Shown: positions 33,727 to 42,765, numbered from the stretch's first letter. The stretch is DNA of 64,000 bases from Desulfocarbo sp964620595 (GCA_964620595.1 CAZUHP010000004.1:1-64000), one strand, 5' to 3'. Made by a program: numbers and translations. Notes: generated by a model from the sequence alone, not told the origin.

Positions 33727-35451
33727 CTAGGCGCCGCCCTCCATCCGCGTCAACTCCTCGTCGCGCAGGAGGCGGCGCAGCACCTTGCCCACCAGGGTCT
33801 TGGGCAGCTCCTCGCGGAACTCGATCACCGTGGGGGCCTTGTAGTGGGTGATGTTCTCCTGGCACCAGGCGATGATGTCATCGGCGCTCACCCGGCCCCG
33901 GGCCGAGGGCTTCAGCACCACGAAGGCCTTGACCACCTCGCCCACCTTGGGATGGGGCACCCCGATCACCGCCGCCTCCAGGATGTCGGGGTGGGTGTAG
34001 AGGTAGTCTTCCACCTCGGCGGGGAACACCGAGTAGCCCCGGTGCTTGATCAGGTCCTTGGCCCGGTCGCGGATGTAGGTCCAGCCCCGCTCGTCCATGT
34101 AGGCCACGTCGCCGGTGTGGAACCAGCCGTCCCGCAGGCAGTCCGCGGTTTCCTGGGGCTGGTTGTAGTAGCCCTTCATCACCTGGGGGCCCTTCACGCA
34201 AAGCTCGCCCACCCCTTCCGGCCCCAGGGGCATCTGCTTCTCGCCGGTCTCCAGGTCCACGATCTTCACCTCGGTGTTGCAGATGGGAATGCCGATGGAG
34301 CCCACCACCCGGGGCTTGCCCCCGGGCATCTGGAAGGGGTTGGCCGTGGCCACCGGCGAAGTCTCGCTGAGGCCGTAGCCCTCCACCACCACCGCGCCGG
34401 TCTTCTCCTCAAAGGCCACCTGCACCTCCCGGGGCAAGGGACCGGCCGCGGAGAGGCATTGCTTGAGGGGGCTGAGGTCGAAGCGCTCCAGGCCCTCGCT
34501 GTGGTTGATCTTGTTGAACAGCGCCGCCACCCCCGGCATGAGCAGGTGGTAGCCCTGGCCCCATTTTTCGATCTGGCGGGCCCACTCGGTCATGTCCGCC
34601 GGCGGCTGGGGAAACAGGAGCTGGAAGGCGCCGGTGGCCACGGCCACGTTCATCACGCAGGTCATGGCATAGATGTGGAACAGGGGCAGCACCCCCACCG
34701 CGCCCATGCCCGAAACCAGCTCGCCCAGCCAGGCCTTGCAGGCCAGGGCGTTGAACACCAGGTTCTGGTGGGTGAGCATGGCGCCCTTGGGGGTGCCGGT
34801 GGTGCCGCCGGTGTATTGCAGCACGGCCAGGTCCTCGGCCGGATCGATCTCCACTGCCGGCGGCCGGCCCGGGCTCTTGAGGAGCTTGGTAAAGGGAATC
34901 GTCTCCGGCGGCATCTTGCCGGTGGGTATCTTGCCCAGGGCCTTGCCCAACAGGCGTTTCACGGCGCTGAAACCGCACAGGTCCACCACGTTGGTGCCGA
35001 TCAGGTGCTGCACCTTGGTTTCGGCCAGCACCTTGGCCGGCGACTGGTACACCGAGTCCAGCACGATGAGCGCCTTGGCCCCGGAGTCGTTCAGGTGGTG
35101 GCGCACCTCCAGGGGCTTGTAGGTGGGGTTGATGGCCGTGGCCACCACCCCCAGGCGCTGGCAGGCATAGTAGGCCACCACGAACTGGTGGGAGTTGGGC
35201 AGCATCAGGGCGACCACATCGCCCTTGTTGAGGCCCAGGCCGGCCAGGCCGGCGGCGAAACGGTCCACCATCTGGTCCAGCTCGCGGTAGGTCACCACCG
35301 TGTCCAGAAAAACGATGGCCCGGTTGTCCGGCTTTTCCCGCGCGGTCTGTCGCAGCATCTCACCCAGGCTGAGGCGCGGCACCTCGATCATCTTGGGCAC
35401 GCCCTCCGGCCAGTCGCCGTACCAGGGCCGTTCCCCCAGGTCCTTGCTCAT
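33727..35451 (-). CDS. Long-chain acyl-CoA synthetase (AMP-binding)
   Basis: The product is 574 aa, starting at MSKDLGERPWYGDWP with AAAGGGAGAAACC before the ATG. The ATP/AMP P-loop YTGGTTGTPKGAM, the GYGLSET motif and the hinge and C-terminal lysine motif (KDLIKHRGYSVFP...PKTLVGKVLRR) are intact. It activates a carboxylic acid to acyl-AMP and then to acyl-CoA. Length and sequence resemble FadD-type long-chain ligases, but medium-chain or aryl acids are possible. It heads a run of minus-strand genes that includes the hydroxyacid dehydrogenase. Confidence 0.9.
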   Translation of the reverse strand: MSKDLGERPWYGDWPEGVPKMIEVPRLSLGEMLRQTAREKPDNRAIVFLDTVVTYRELDQMVDRFAAGLAGLGLNKGDVVALMLPNSHQFVVAYYACQRLGVVATAINPTYKPLEVRHHLNDSGAKALIVLDSVYQSPAKVLAETKVQHLIGTNVVDLCGFSAVKRLLGKALGKIPTGKMPPETIPFTKLLKSPGRPPAVEIDPAEDLAVLQYTGGTTGTPKGAMLTHQNLVFNALACKAWLGELVSGMGAVGVLPLFHIYAMTCVMNVAVATGAFQLLFPQPPADMTEWARQIEKWGQGYHLLMPGVAALFNKINHSEGLERFDLSPLKQCLSAAGPLPREVQVAFEEKTGAVVVEGYGLSETSPVATANPFQMPGGKPRVVGSIGIPICNTEVKIVDLETGEKQMPLGPEGVGELCVKGPQVMKGYYNQPQETADCLRDGWFHTGDVAYMDERGWTYIRDRAKDLIKHRGYSVFPAEVEDYLYTHPDILEAAVIGVPHPKVGEVVKAFVVLKPSARGRVSADDIIAWCQENITHYKAPTVIEFREELPKTLVGKVLRRLLRDEELTRMEGGA

Positions 35452-35642
35452 TGGTTTCTCCCTTTCCAGGGCGCCGTACTGCCTGGTGCTGCCCGCCAAG
35501 GGCCGGGCGAGTGTGCGGGTGACAGATAATAGCACGGAGCGGGCCTGTGGCCCAGCCCCGGACTCCTGGCCTGGGGCGGGTTGTGTTAGAATTTATTGAG
35601 CGGCCTCCGGCCCCCCTGCCGGAGGGGGCGAAGGGAGTTTTT

Positions 35643-37427
35643 TTGCTGCACTTCACCAGCCTGCGTCAACGTCTTTACGTCTGGCTGCTTCTGCCCGTGG
35701 CGGTGCTGCTCATCGGACTGGGGGCGGCGGGATTCTATTATGCCCGCAGCCGGCTGGTGGACCAGTGGCGCACCTCGGCCCTGTTCAGCCTGGAGCGGGC
35801 GGCCCACGACATCGACATGCGCCTGGAACGGCCGGCCGAGGCGGTGGAATTGATCAACCGCCTGGCCGCGGAGACGCCCCTGGACACCGCGGCCTGGAAG
35901 TCCCTGCTGGCCCAGGTTCCGGGGGTGGCCGGGGTGAAGCTCTCCTGGCCCCCCCAGGCCGGGACCATGCCCGGCCCGGGCGCCGGCAGAGCCCCCGCGC
36001 AACACCGCCGCCCGTCCATGCGCTTCCACCGGGCGCGGATCGCCCAGGTGAGTGCCCCCCGTTTCGATTCCCAGGCCGGCCGGCCCACGGTGCGCATGAT
36101 CTTCGAGTTGAAGGACGAAACCGGACGCACCAGCGGCCGGCTGGAGCTGAGCATCCTTTTCGACTACCTGCTCAAGGACATCCAGGCGCTTTCCTGGTGG
36201 CAGGGCGACGAGGGCTACCTGGTGGACGACACCGGCCGCATCCTGGCCCGCACCCGGAAGGCGCCCGCCGGCAAGGAGCGCCTGGGCCAAGACGGCGGCG
36301 AGCTGGAGCTACGCACCCTGGAGGCGCTCCTGCGCCAAAAGGCGGGCACCCTTTTGAGCGGCGAGTACCTGGCCGAGCGGGCAAGCGGTTTCCACCGGCT
36401 GAGGCGCGCGCCCTGGACCCTGGTGCTCATCGCGCCCCGGGCGGTGCTGGCACCGGTGATGGATTTCCTGCGCGCCTATCTGGTGGTGGGCGGGCTGTGC
36501 GTGCTGGTGGTGCTGCTGCTCATCCGCCTGGTCACCGGCCGGGTGGTGGGCTCGGTGCGCACCGTGTGCCAAGCCGCCCGCCAGGTGGCCCGCGGCGACT
36601 ACGGGGTGGAGGTGCCCGAGCCGCGCACCCGGGACGAGTTCCACCGCCTGGCCCAGAGCTTCAACACCATGGTGGAGGGGCTCCGGGAAAAGGAGTTCAT
36701 CCGCGACACCCTTGGGCGCTACGTGGACCAGGAGGTGGCCCGCCAGCTCATAAGCCGGCCCGAGGCCTCCCGCCTGGGTGGCCAGAAGCGCTGGGTGGCG
36801 GTGATGATGAGCGACGTACGCGGCTTCACCGCCCTGTGCAACGACCTGGGCCCGGAGGAGACCACCGCCATCATCAACCGCTACCTGACCCGGCTGGTGG
36901 AGGTGATCCACCGCTACCAGGGCATCATCGTGGACTTCCTGGGCGATGCGGTGCTGGTCTTTTTCGACAGCCTGGACTTTCCCCCGGCCGAGGCCGCCCG
37001 CCGGGCGGTGTGCTGCGCCCTGGATCTGAAAAAGACCACGGACGAGTTCAACCGGCAAAGCCGCGCCCAGGGCCTGCCCGAGCTGGCCACCGCCTTTGGT
37101 CTCAATGCCGGGGAGGTGGTGGTGGGCAACATCGGCTCCCAGACCCGCACCAAGTACGGCATCGTGGGCGGGCCGGTGAACCTGACTCAGCGCATCCAGG
37201 CCCAGGCCGAGGGTGGCGAGATACTGGTATCCCAATCCCTGTACGACCTCCTGGCCGATGATTTAGTGGTGAGCCGCTCCTTTACCACCTCGCTCAAGGG
37301 AGTGGAAGGCGAAGTGACGCTATATCTGGTGGAAGGACTGCGCTCCTGCGCGGCCCAAGCCTCCCCCTCTCCCCCGTCGCCCCCGTCCCCCCCGTCCCCC
37401 CCGTCATGCCAGGCGGGGCCCGCTTAG
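35643..37427 (+). CDS. Membrane class III adenylate/guanylate cyclase with HAMP
   Basis: The product is 594 aa from a TTG with GAAGGGAG at good spacing. A transmembrane helix (about 11-34), a periplasmic sensor (35-270), a second helix (about 275-298), HAMP (300-350) and a CYC domain (about 375-545) are arranged as in receptor cyclases. Both metal-binding Asp residues are present (MMSDVRGFT and FLGDAVLVFF), as is the Lys of TKYGIVG. The usual adenine-contacting Asp of the VGDxVN motif is Gly (VGGPVNLTQR), so nucleotide specificity is uncertain. The C-terminus ends in PSPPSPPSPPSPPS encoded by a C-rich repeat. No cyclic-nucleotide effector is visible nearby. Confidence 0.85.
   Translation: MLHFTSLRQRLYVWLLLPVAVLLIGLGAAGFYYARSRLVDQWRTSALFSLERAAHDIDMRLERPAEAVELINRLAAETPLDTAAWKSLLAQVPGVAGVKLSWPPQAGTMPGPGAGRAPAQHRRPSMRFHRARIAQVSAPRFDSQAGRPTVRMIFELKDETGRTSGRLELSILFDYLLKDIQALSWWQGDEGYLVDDTGRILARTRKAPAGKERLGQDGGELELRTLEALLRQKAGTLLSGEYLAERASGFHRLRRAPWTLVLIAPRAVLAPVMDFLRAYLVVGGLCVLVVLLLIRLVTGRVVGSVRTVCQAARQVARGDYGVEVPEPRTRDEFHRLAQSFNTMVEGLREKEFIRDTLGRYVDQEVARQLISRPEASRLGGQKRWVAVMMSDVRGFTALCNDLGPEETTAIINRYLTRLVEVIHRYQGIIVDFLGDAVLVFFDSLDFPPAEAARRAVCCALDLKKTTDEFNRQSRAQGLPELATAFGLNAGEVVVGNIGSQTRTKYGIVGGPVNLTQRIQAQAEGGEILVSQSLYDLLADDLVVSRSFTTSLKGVEGEVTLYLVEGLRSCAAQASPSPPSPPSPPSPPSCQAGPA
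37361..37404. repeat. C-rich repeat at the 3' end of the cyclase gene
   Basis: CCCCGTC-type units encode the last Pro/Ser-rich residues of the cyclase, just before its stop. Here the coding strand is C-rich. Confidence 0.65.
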
Positions 37428-37454
37428 AGCGGGACTACAAGGAGGAAACCCGCC

Positions 37455-37925
37455 ATGCGCCTCGTGAAGCTCAACGCCCTCATCGCCCTGGCCCTCATGG
37501 TCTTGGCCCCCGCGGCCGCGGCCCAGGCGCCGCCCGCCTCGAGCAAGGGCCAAACCCTGTACTTGCCCGCGGTGAGCTATGTTTACCTGGGCGCCAAGAG
37601 CAAGCCCTACTCCCTCACCAAGACCTTTTTCTTCCGCAACCGGGACCCCCGCCGGCAGCTGACCATAACCGCGGTGGACTACTACGACGGCCGGGGCGTC
37701 AAGCTGGCCAGCTTACTGGACCGGCCGCAGGTACTCGCGCCCCTGGCCTCCCTGCAAATGCCGCTGCCCACGCAGGACCAGGAGGCCCGGGGCTGCGCCC
37801 CCTGCCTGATCGTGCGCTGGCGGGCCGGCAAGCCGGTGAACCCGCCCCTGGTGCAATGCATCATGATCGGCGCCACCGGCCAGCAGGGCATCTCCTTCAG
37901 CACCACGGCCACGCCCATCCGCTAG
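37455..37925 (+). CDS. DUF3124 periplasmic protein
   Basis: The product is 156 aa with CAAGGAGGAAACC before the ATG. A signal peptide (1-23) is followed by a single DUF3124 domain: GQTLYLPAVSYVYLG, ITAVDYYDGRG, PVNPPLVQCIMIG and GQQGISF. A Cys pair (CAPC, about 117-120) is not usual in the family and could be a disulfide or metal site. It follows the cyclase by 27 bp and may share its transcript. Function unknown. Confidence 0.8.
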   Translation: MRLVKLNALIALALMVLAPAAAAQAPPASSKGQTLYLPAVSYVYLGAKSKPYSLTKTFFFRNRDPRRQLTITAVDYYDGRGVKLASLLDRPQVLAPLASLQMPLPTQDQEARGCAPCLIVRWRAGKPVNPPLVQCIMIGATGQQGISFSTTATPIR

Positions 37926-38008
37926 CAGAGCGCAAGGAGGAACCAGGACGCAGCTATCCCCCCGCCGCCCGAGGCGCCGGCAGGAAGCCTGGCTACGATT
38001 GCATTGAA

Positions 38009-38028
38009 CCCGCCGGAACGGCGGCGGG
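38009..38028 (-). terminator. Weak hairpin downstream of rpsU
   Basis: A 7-bp GC stem (38009-38015 with 38022-38028) follows the rpsU stop on the minus strand, with TTCAATGC after it. Modest T content. Confidence 0.4.
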
Positions 38029-38039
38029 CAAAGGAGGGC

Positions 38040-38252
38040 CTAGCGCCGGCGTGCCTCGCGGCGGGCCCGGGCGCGGGAAAGCTGGCGGCGGAGGCGCCGG
38101 GCAGCCTGGCGCTCCTTGCGCCGCCGCTTGTCCGAGGGCTTCTCAGCCCAGCGCTTCTCCTTGAGCTGGCGGAAGACGCCTTCCTTGATGAGTTGGCGCT
38201 TCAACACCTTGATGGCCTTTTCCACGTTGTTGTCCACTACCCTGACTTCCAA
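38040..38252 (-). CDS. rpsU: 30S ribosomal protein S21
   Basis: The product is 70 aa beginning EVRVVDNNVEKAIKVLKRQL, the family N-terminus. The TTG at 38252 is preferred: GGAG lies 6 nt upstream, whereas a TTG four codons earlier (38264) lacks a good site and would extend past the family start. The C-terminal half is strongly basic (KPSDKRRRKERQAARRLRR). S21 joins the small subunit late and aids initiation. It sits downstream of an RNA-binding protein gene on the same strand. Confidence 0.92.
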   Translation of the reverse strand: MEVRVVDNNVEKAIKVLKRQLIKEGVFRQLKEKRWAEKPSDKRRRKERQAARRLRRQLSRARARREARRR

Positions 38253-38407
38253 CTTCGCCTCCAACTACACTCTTGGCTTTAAAACAACGATATCCCTTCC
38301 GCTCATTGAGCGGCCTGACTGTACGCTACCGTCCGCCTGCCAAAAGCGGCGGTCATGCTTGGGTTGGGTACCGCCCCGCCTCGACTCGGGACGGCTCCGC
38401 ATGCGGC

Positions 38408-38467
38408 TCCCCCCGGACGCCCCCCCCCGACGCCTCCGATGCCCCCCAGCTCCCCCCGGCAGGGGGA
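38408..38467. repeat. C-rich repeat 3' of the RRM gene
   Basis: CCCCCGGACGCCCCCCCCCGACG and related units (described, not complete) abut the stop of the RRM gene. On that gene's coding strand it is G-rich with CGTC/CGGAG spacers. Confidence 0.6.
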
Positions 38468-38477
38468 ACCCGCAGGC

Positions 38478-38747
38478 TTACCAGCGGCGGGTCTGGCGAG
38501 GGGCGCGGGGCCGGGCCTCGTTCACCCGCAAGGGGCGGCCGCCCATCTCCATGCCGTTGGTCGCTTCGATGGCCTGCTGGGCCTCTGTCTCATCCATCTC
38601 CACGAAGCCAAAGCCGCGGGAGCGGCCGGTCTCCCGGTCGGTGATGACCTTGGCCGAATGAACCGTGCCGTACTGCTCAAACAGGCTGCGGACCTCACTC
38701 TCCGTGGCGGAGAAGGGCAGATTGCCCACATAGATGCTCTTTACCAT
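38478..38747 (-). CDS. Single-RRM RNA-binding protein
   Basis: The product is 89 aa with one RNA-recognition motif: RNP2 IYVGNLPF (about 5-12) and RNP1 RGFGFVEM (about 44-51), and an Arg-rich tail. Small RRM proteins of this kind in bacteria are often cold-inducible and bind mRNA or ribosomes. It is transcribed toward rpsU, 225 bp away. A consensus -35 promoter lies about 150 nt upstream, leaving a long 5' leader. Confidence 0.9.
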   Translation of the reverse strand: MVKSIYVGNLPFSATESEVRSLFEQYGTVHSAKVITDRETGRSRGFGFVEMDETEAQQAIEATNGMEMGGRPLRVNEARPRAPRQTRRW

Positions 38748-38905
38748 CTCTCAGCTAACTCCTACAAACAGGAACCACACTCTCCCGGCCGGAGCCGGAA
38801 AACCCAAAAGGTCCAATGAGCCTGATGAACGAGGCAAGATTCGGCGGGCTTTTCACCGGAAGGTCTAGCCGCATACTTACCGGCTTATTGGCGCTTTGGT
38901 TTGTT

Positions 38906-38933
38906 AATGTATCTACTGTGCGGTGAATGTCAA
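38906..38933 (-). promoter_or_regulatory. Promoter of the RRM-rpsU unit
   Basis: Minus strand: perfect TTGACA (38933-38928), a 16-bp spacer and TACATT (38911-38906) in an AT-rich patch. It straddles the stop codon of the upstream LpoA-like gene. The start would be near 38899, giving a leader of about 150 nt. Confidence 0.5.
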
Positions 38934-40970
38934 CCGATATCTTTGTTTTGCGAGCCCTGGCCCGGCCCGGCCCCGCGCCCGGGAAATTGCCGGGCCCAGG
39001 CTGACAAAGCGGCCTTCCCGCACGCTGAAGAGCTTCAGCGGCGCCCGCACCCGTTGGTCCGGCCCCATTGCCAGGCTGCCGCAGGCCCCCTTCACTCCCC
39101 GCAGGCCGGCCAGGGCCCGGCGCAGGTCCAGGCGGGTGGCGCCCGGCGCGGCCCTGTCCAGGACCGCACGGGCCATGAGCCCGGCATCGTAGCCCAGGGC
39201 CTCCTTCAGCCCCGGCTCCAGGCCGGTCTGCTCCTGGAAGGCCCGCACGAAGCGCTGCACCTCCTCCTCCGGGGAGGCGGGGTCAAAGACATCGGCGAAA
39301 AGGCAGCCATCCAAGAGCTTGCCGCAGCAGGCCAGGAGCTTGGGGCGGTGCCAGTCCAGGGTTCCCAGGAGATGTCTGCCGGCCACGCCGTAGTAGCCCA
39401 GGCGGGGCACCAGGTGCTCCACCTCGTCCAGGGGGCCGGCCAGCCACAGCCGGTCGAACCTGAGCGGCGGCCGCTCCCCGCCGCCCTGGCCAGGGCCCGG
39501 GCCCAACAGCCGCCTGAGATCGGCCTGCCACACGCCGCCGGGCCGGTAGAAGAGGGGGGGCACCAGTGCCAGCTCCCGGCCCTGGCCGCTGGCGGCCGGC
39601 GGCCGTCCCCTGTCCAGCCAGGCGCGCAGGGTTTCGTGAAGCTCGCGGCCCTGGGCATTGTCCGGGGCCAGCAAGCTCACCCGGCGGGCGCCCTCCCCGG
39701 CCACCCGGCCCATCACCGCAGCCACCTGGTCCCCCAGGGTGGGATGATGGCGGAAGACAAAGGGGCCCACCTCGGCCAGCATGGGCTCCGGGCTCAGGCA
39801 GATGATGGGCACTTGCAGGTGCTGGGCCCGGCGGGCGGCGGCCAGGGCGGCCAGGTCGTCCAGGGGGCCGATGACAAGGGCCACCTGGTGGCGTTCCACC
39901 AGCGCCTCCACCGCCCGGTCCGCGGCCAGGGGCTCGGAGCGGCTGTCCAGGAAGTGGAGCGCCGGTGCCCGGCCGGGGTCGCCCGCCCCGTCCAGGGCCA
40001 GCTTGACCGCCGCCAGCACCCGCCGGCCTTCCTCGGCCCGCAGGCCGCTCAAGGGCAGTACCACGCCCACTGCCCGGCGCTTGAGCCGGACGCTCTTTTG
40101 GGCCAGGTCTTCGCGCAGGGCCCGCACCCAGGGCCGCCAGCGCCAGTTCCGGGGCAGGGTGGCCAGGTAGTGGGTGGCCTTGCGGGCCTCGGCATCCCGG
40201 CCGGCGCGCAGGTAGGCCCGGGCCAGGCCGGCGGCCAGGGCGGCGCGCAGCTCGGGGCTGGGCTCCACTCTCACCAGGTATGCCGTCTGGGCCACGGGCA
40301 GGGCAGCAGCCAGGCGGGCGATCAGGGGCGGCAGGTCGCGGGCGGCGATGGTGCCCGGCCGCCGGGCACTGTAAAGCAGGGTACGCAGAAAGGCCAGGTC
40401 TCCCCCGGCATCCAGGTAGGCGGCGGCCCGGGCCTGCTCGTCCGGGGGAATGCCCAACACGGGCCGGGCCACCAGCCGGCGCAGGGAGCGCTCAGCCCCG
40501 GCCTGGTCGCCCTCTTGGCGCTGGAGCCGGGCCCACAGGTAGTCCGCCTCCACTGCCACCGCCCCGGTGACCCCCTCGCCCCCCTTTTCGCCCCCCTGCT
40601 CGCCCCCCTGTTCGGCCATGGCCTCCAGGCGCTTGAGCCACTGGCGGGCCTGGGCCCGGTGCTGCCTGGCCAGTTCGGCCCGGGCCAGGCCCAGGATGGC
40701 CAGGGCCTGGCCAGCAGGACCGCCGGCCTCCTCCAGGGCCTGGTGGAAATAGGCCCGGGCCTGGCCGGGGCGGCCGCGCAGCATCTCGGCCTCGCCCGAC
40801 TCCAGGTAGGCCTGCACCGCCTCCTCCAGCACCGGGGCCGGAGGAAGCTGTGCCTCCTGGCGGCTCCTGTCCGAAAGGGCGCAAGAGGCCACGGCCAAAC
40901 TTCCGGCAAGAAGCAGCCAACCAAGCCAATGCAGGCAGCGGGGCAGGCAGACCGGCAAGGGAAATTTCAT
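38913..40970 (-). CDS. LpoA-like lipoprotein: TPR plus periplasmic-binding fold
   Basis: The product is 685 aa. A lipoprotein signal ends in LAVAS-C30. The N-terminal half (about 45-320) is a TPR-like helical array with a Gly/Glu/Gln insertion (EQGGEQGGEKGGEG, encoded by a C-rich repeat). The C-terminal half (about 325-680) is a type 1 periplasmic-binding fold (RAVGVVLPLSGLRAEEGRRV, DARPLLFADVF-like strands). This architecture matches the penicillin-binding-protein activator LpoA and related leucine-binding-like proteins, so a role in outer-membrane control of peptidoglycan synthesis is plausible. An ABC-type solute-binding role is the alternative. Confidence 0.75.
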   Translation of the reverse strand: MKFPLPVCLPRCLHWLGWLLLAGSLAVASCALSDRSRQEAQLPPAPVLEEAVQAYLESGEAEMLRGRPGQARAYFHQALEEAGGPAGQALAILGLARAELARQHRAQARQWLKRLEAMAEQGGEQGGEKGGEGVTGAVAVEADYLWARLQRQEGDQAGAERSLRRLVARPVLGIPPDEQARAAAYLDAGGDLAFLRTLLYSARRPGTIAARDLPPLIARLAAALPVAQTAYLVRVEPSPELRAALAAGLARAYLRAGRDAEARKATHYLATLPRNWRWRPWVRALREDLAQKSVRLKRRAVGVVLPLSGLRAEEGRRVLAAVKLALDGAGDPGRAPALHFLDSRSEPLAADRAVEALVERHQVALVIGPLDDLAALAAARRAQHLQVPIICLSPEPMLAEVGPFVFRHHPTLGDQVAAVMGRVAGEGARRVSLLAPDNAQGRELHETLRAWLDRGRPPAASGQGRELALVPPLFYRPGGVWQADLRRLLGPGPGQGGGERPPLRFDRLWLAGPLDEVEHLVPRLGYYGVAGRHLLGTLDWHRPKLLACCGKLLDGCLFADVFDPASPEEEVQRFVRAFQEQTGLEPGLKEALGYDAGLMARAVLDRAAPGATRLDLRRALAGLRGVKGACGSLAMGPDQRVRAPLKLFSVREGRFVSLGPAISRARGRAGPGLAKQRYRLTFTAQ
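40570..40613. repeat. C-rich repeat inside the LpoA-like gene
   Basis: Tandem CTCGCCCCCCTTTTCGCCCC-like units on the plus strand encode the GGEQGGEKGGEG insertion of the minus-strand protein. Confidence 0.6.
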
Positions 40971-41153
40971 TCCCTGCTACTCCACTCGGGTCTGCTGTTG
41001 GATTGGCGTCGGGGGGCGTCGCTGGCGACGCGCTCCCGACCATAACATTTTTAGCCAGCCGGGGCCAAGCCCAAACCAGGGGGGCTTTACTCCGGGGCCG
41101 GGGCCCGGGCATAATCGGGCCAGGCGATAACACCCTCAACCCCGGGACAACCC

Positions 41154-41915
41154 TTGCCTCGCGAAACCTTGCCCCCATCCTTGGCCCAGGCCCTGGCCAG
41201 CTACCCAGCCGGCGGGTGGGACACGCGCCTGGCCGCGGTGTACGGCGCCCTGCCCGCCACCGAGTGCGCCAGGGAGGGCCAGTGCTGCTCCCTGTTGCCG
41301 CCCGTGCAGCCGGTGGAGATGCTGGCCTGGCTGAGCGCCCTGGCCCAAGAGGAGCCCAAAGAGCGGCGCCAGGAGGCCGCCGGCCTGGTGAGCCATTTCC
41401 TGCAAAACGCCGCCCGCCGCCTAGCCTGCCCCTGGGCCCGGGAAGGAGCCTGCGCCCGCTATCCCCAGCGCTTCTTCGGCTGCCGGGCCTATGGCCTGTG
41501 GTCACCGGCCGCCTATGAATCCCGCCGCCGGGCCGCCCTTTTGGCGGCACAAGGGGTACAGCGCGCCTGGGCCGGGCTGGGGCTGAGCCTGCCGGCCGAG
41601 GTGTGCGCGCCGCCGCCGCCCTACTGCCGCCGGGTGAAGCCCCTGGGCGGGGGAAAGCCGGACGACGCGGCCCTGGAGAAACTGGAGGCCGAACTGGCCG
41701 CCCTGGGCCGGGAGGAGCCCTGGCATGAATTCCTGGGCCGCACCGGCGGCGACCTGGGCTATTTGGCGGCAGGGCTGGCCCTGGGACAGGAGGCCTGCCT
41801 GCAGGCAAAGGTGGCAGTGACCCGGGCCCTGCTGGCCGGGCGGGGGAGCGAGGCCCGCAGCCTCTTGGCCGACGCCCGGCAGGCGGCCGCCGACTGGGCC
41901 GAGGCCCTGGCCTAG
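41154..41915 (+). CDS. YkgJ-like Cys-cluster protein (third copy)
   Basis: The product is 253 aa from a TTG with a poor ribosome site; no better start is in frame. Conserved cysteines lie in ECAREGQCCSL and ACPWAREGACARYPQRFFGCR, similar in order to the CxxCxxCC family. The C-terminal half is helical and unassigned. Its stop and the stop of the convergent nitroreductase share the palindrome CTAG (41912-41915). Function unknown. Confidence 0.65.
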   Translation: MPRETLPPSLAQALASYPAGGWDTRLAAVYGALPATECAREGQCCSLLPPVQPVEMLAWLSALAQEEPKERRQEAAGLVSHFLQNAARRLACPWAREGACARYPQRFFGCRAYGLWSPAAYESRRRAALLAAQGVQRAWAGLGLSLPAEVCAPPPPYCRRVKPLGGGKPDDAALEKLEAELAALGREEPWHEFLGRTGGDLGYLAAGLALGQEACLQAKVAVTRALLAGRGSEARSLLADARQAAADWAEALA

Positions 41916-42562
41916 TACCAGCGCACCACCTCCCGCCGCTCGGCCCGGGGCGAGCGGAAACGGTTCAGGGGCGAGTCCGGCTGGGCATAGCCCAGGGCCA
42001 CGGCGAGCATCACCTCGTAGCCTTCGGAAATATTGAGGAAATCCTTAACCGTATCCTGGTAGGCGCAGACCAGGCCGATGGGGCAGGTGTCCAGGCCCAG
42101 CTCCCGGGCGGCCAAGAGCAGCCAGCCCACAGCGATGCCCACGTCCAGGGCGCGTACCCGCTCGAACACCTTGTCCAGGGCAGCCACCACCACTGTCGGC
42201 GCGCCGTAGAAGCGGAGAGAGCCCTCGTCTATGAACCCGGCCTGGTCCACCCCGGCCTCGGCCATGAGCGGCCCCATGCCCCGGCTGAGCTGGCGCTTGC
42301 GCTCCAGGTAGACCTCCGGCAAGGGCGCCAGGTTGTCCGGCGCGCACCCCTTGCCGGTTTCGGCCCGGGCCTTGAGGAGCTGGCGGCTGAGCCGCGCCAC
42401 CTCCTCTCCGGTAACCACGGTGAATTGCCAAGGCTGCAAGTTGATGGCGCTGGGGGCCCGGATGGTCAGCTCCATGAGCCGCTCCAGGGTCTCGCGTTCC
42501 ACCGGCCGGCTGCTGAAGGCACGGCAACTCTGCCTGCCTTGGATCGCTTCGCTTACCTCCAC
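41912..42562 (-). CDS. Nitroreductase-family flavoprotein
   Basis: The product is 216 aa from a GTG with GGGGAGG upstream. The FMN-binding RQSCRAFSSRPVERE, APSAINLQPWQF and the C-terminal LGYAQPDSPLNRFRS are characteristic. It uses FMN and NAD(P)H to reduce nitro, quinone or other electrophiles; the natural substrate is unknown. Convergent with the third Cys-cluster gene. Confidence 0.88.
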   Translation of the reverse strand: MEVSEAIQGRQSCRAFSSRPVERETLERLMELTIRAPSAINLQPWQFTVVTGEEVARLSRQLLKARAETGKGCAPDNLAPLPEVYLERKRQLSRGMGPLMAEAGVDQAGFIDEGSLRFYGAPTVVVAALDKVFERVRALDVGIAVGWLLLAARELGLDTCPIGLVCAYQDTVKDFLNISEGYEVMLAVALGYAQPDSPLNRFRSPRAERREVVRWY

Positions 42563-42610
42563 CGCTGTCCTCCCCTGTCCAAAGCCCTGTCCCGCTCCCC
42601 ACCAAAGAAC

Positions 42611-42644
42611 GGGGCGTGGGGGGCGTGGGGGGCGGGGGGCGTGG
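42611..42644. repeat. G-tract repeat between nitroreductase and ZraP-like genes
   Basis: GGGGCGTGGGGGGCGTGGGG-type repeats, with G-tracts separated by C or CGT, lie in the 5' region of the nitroreductase and upstream of the ZraP-like gene. Confidence 0.6.
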
Positions 42645-42765
42645 ATAAAAAAGAAGCATTCCCGGGGCCGCCTGCGAACATATTATACACCGCCCTTTTG
42701 GCCCTCTCCGGGGACTATACCATAAGCGTCAATATTAACAATGACTTAACTCGAACGGCCAGGGT

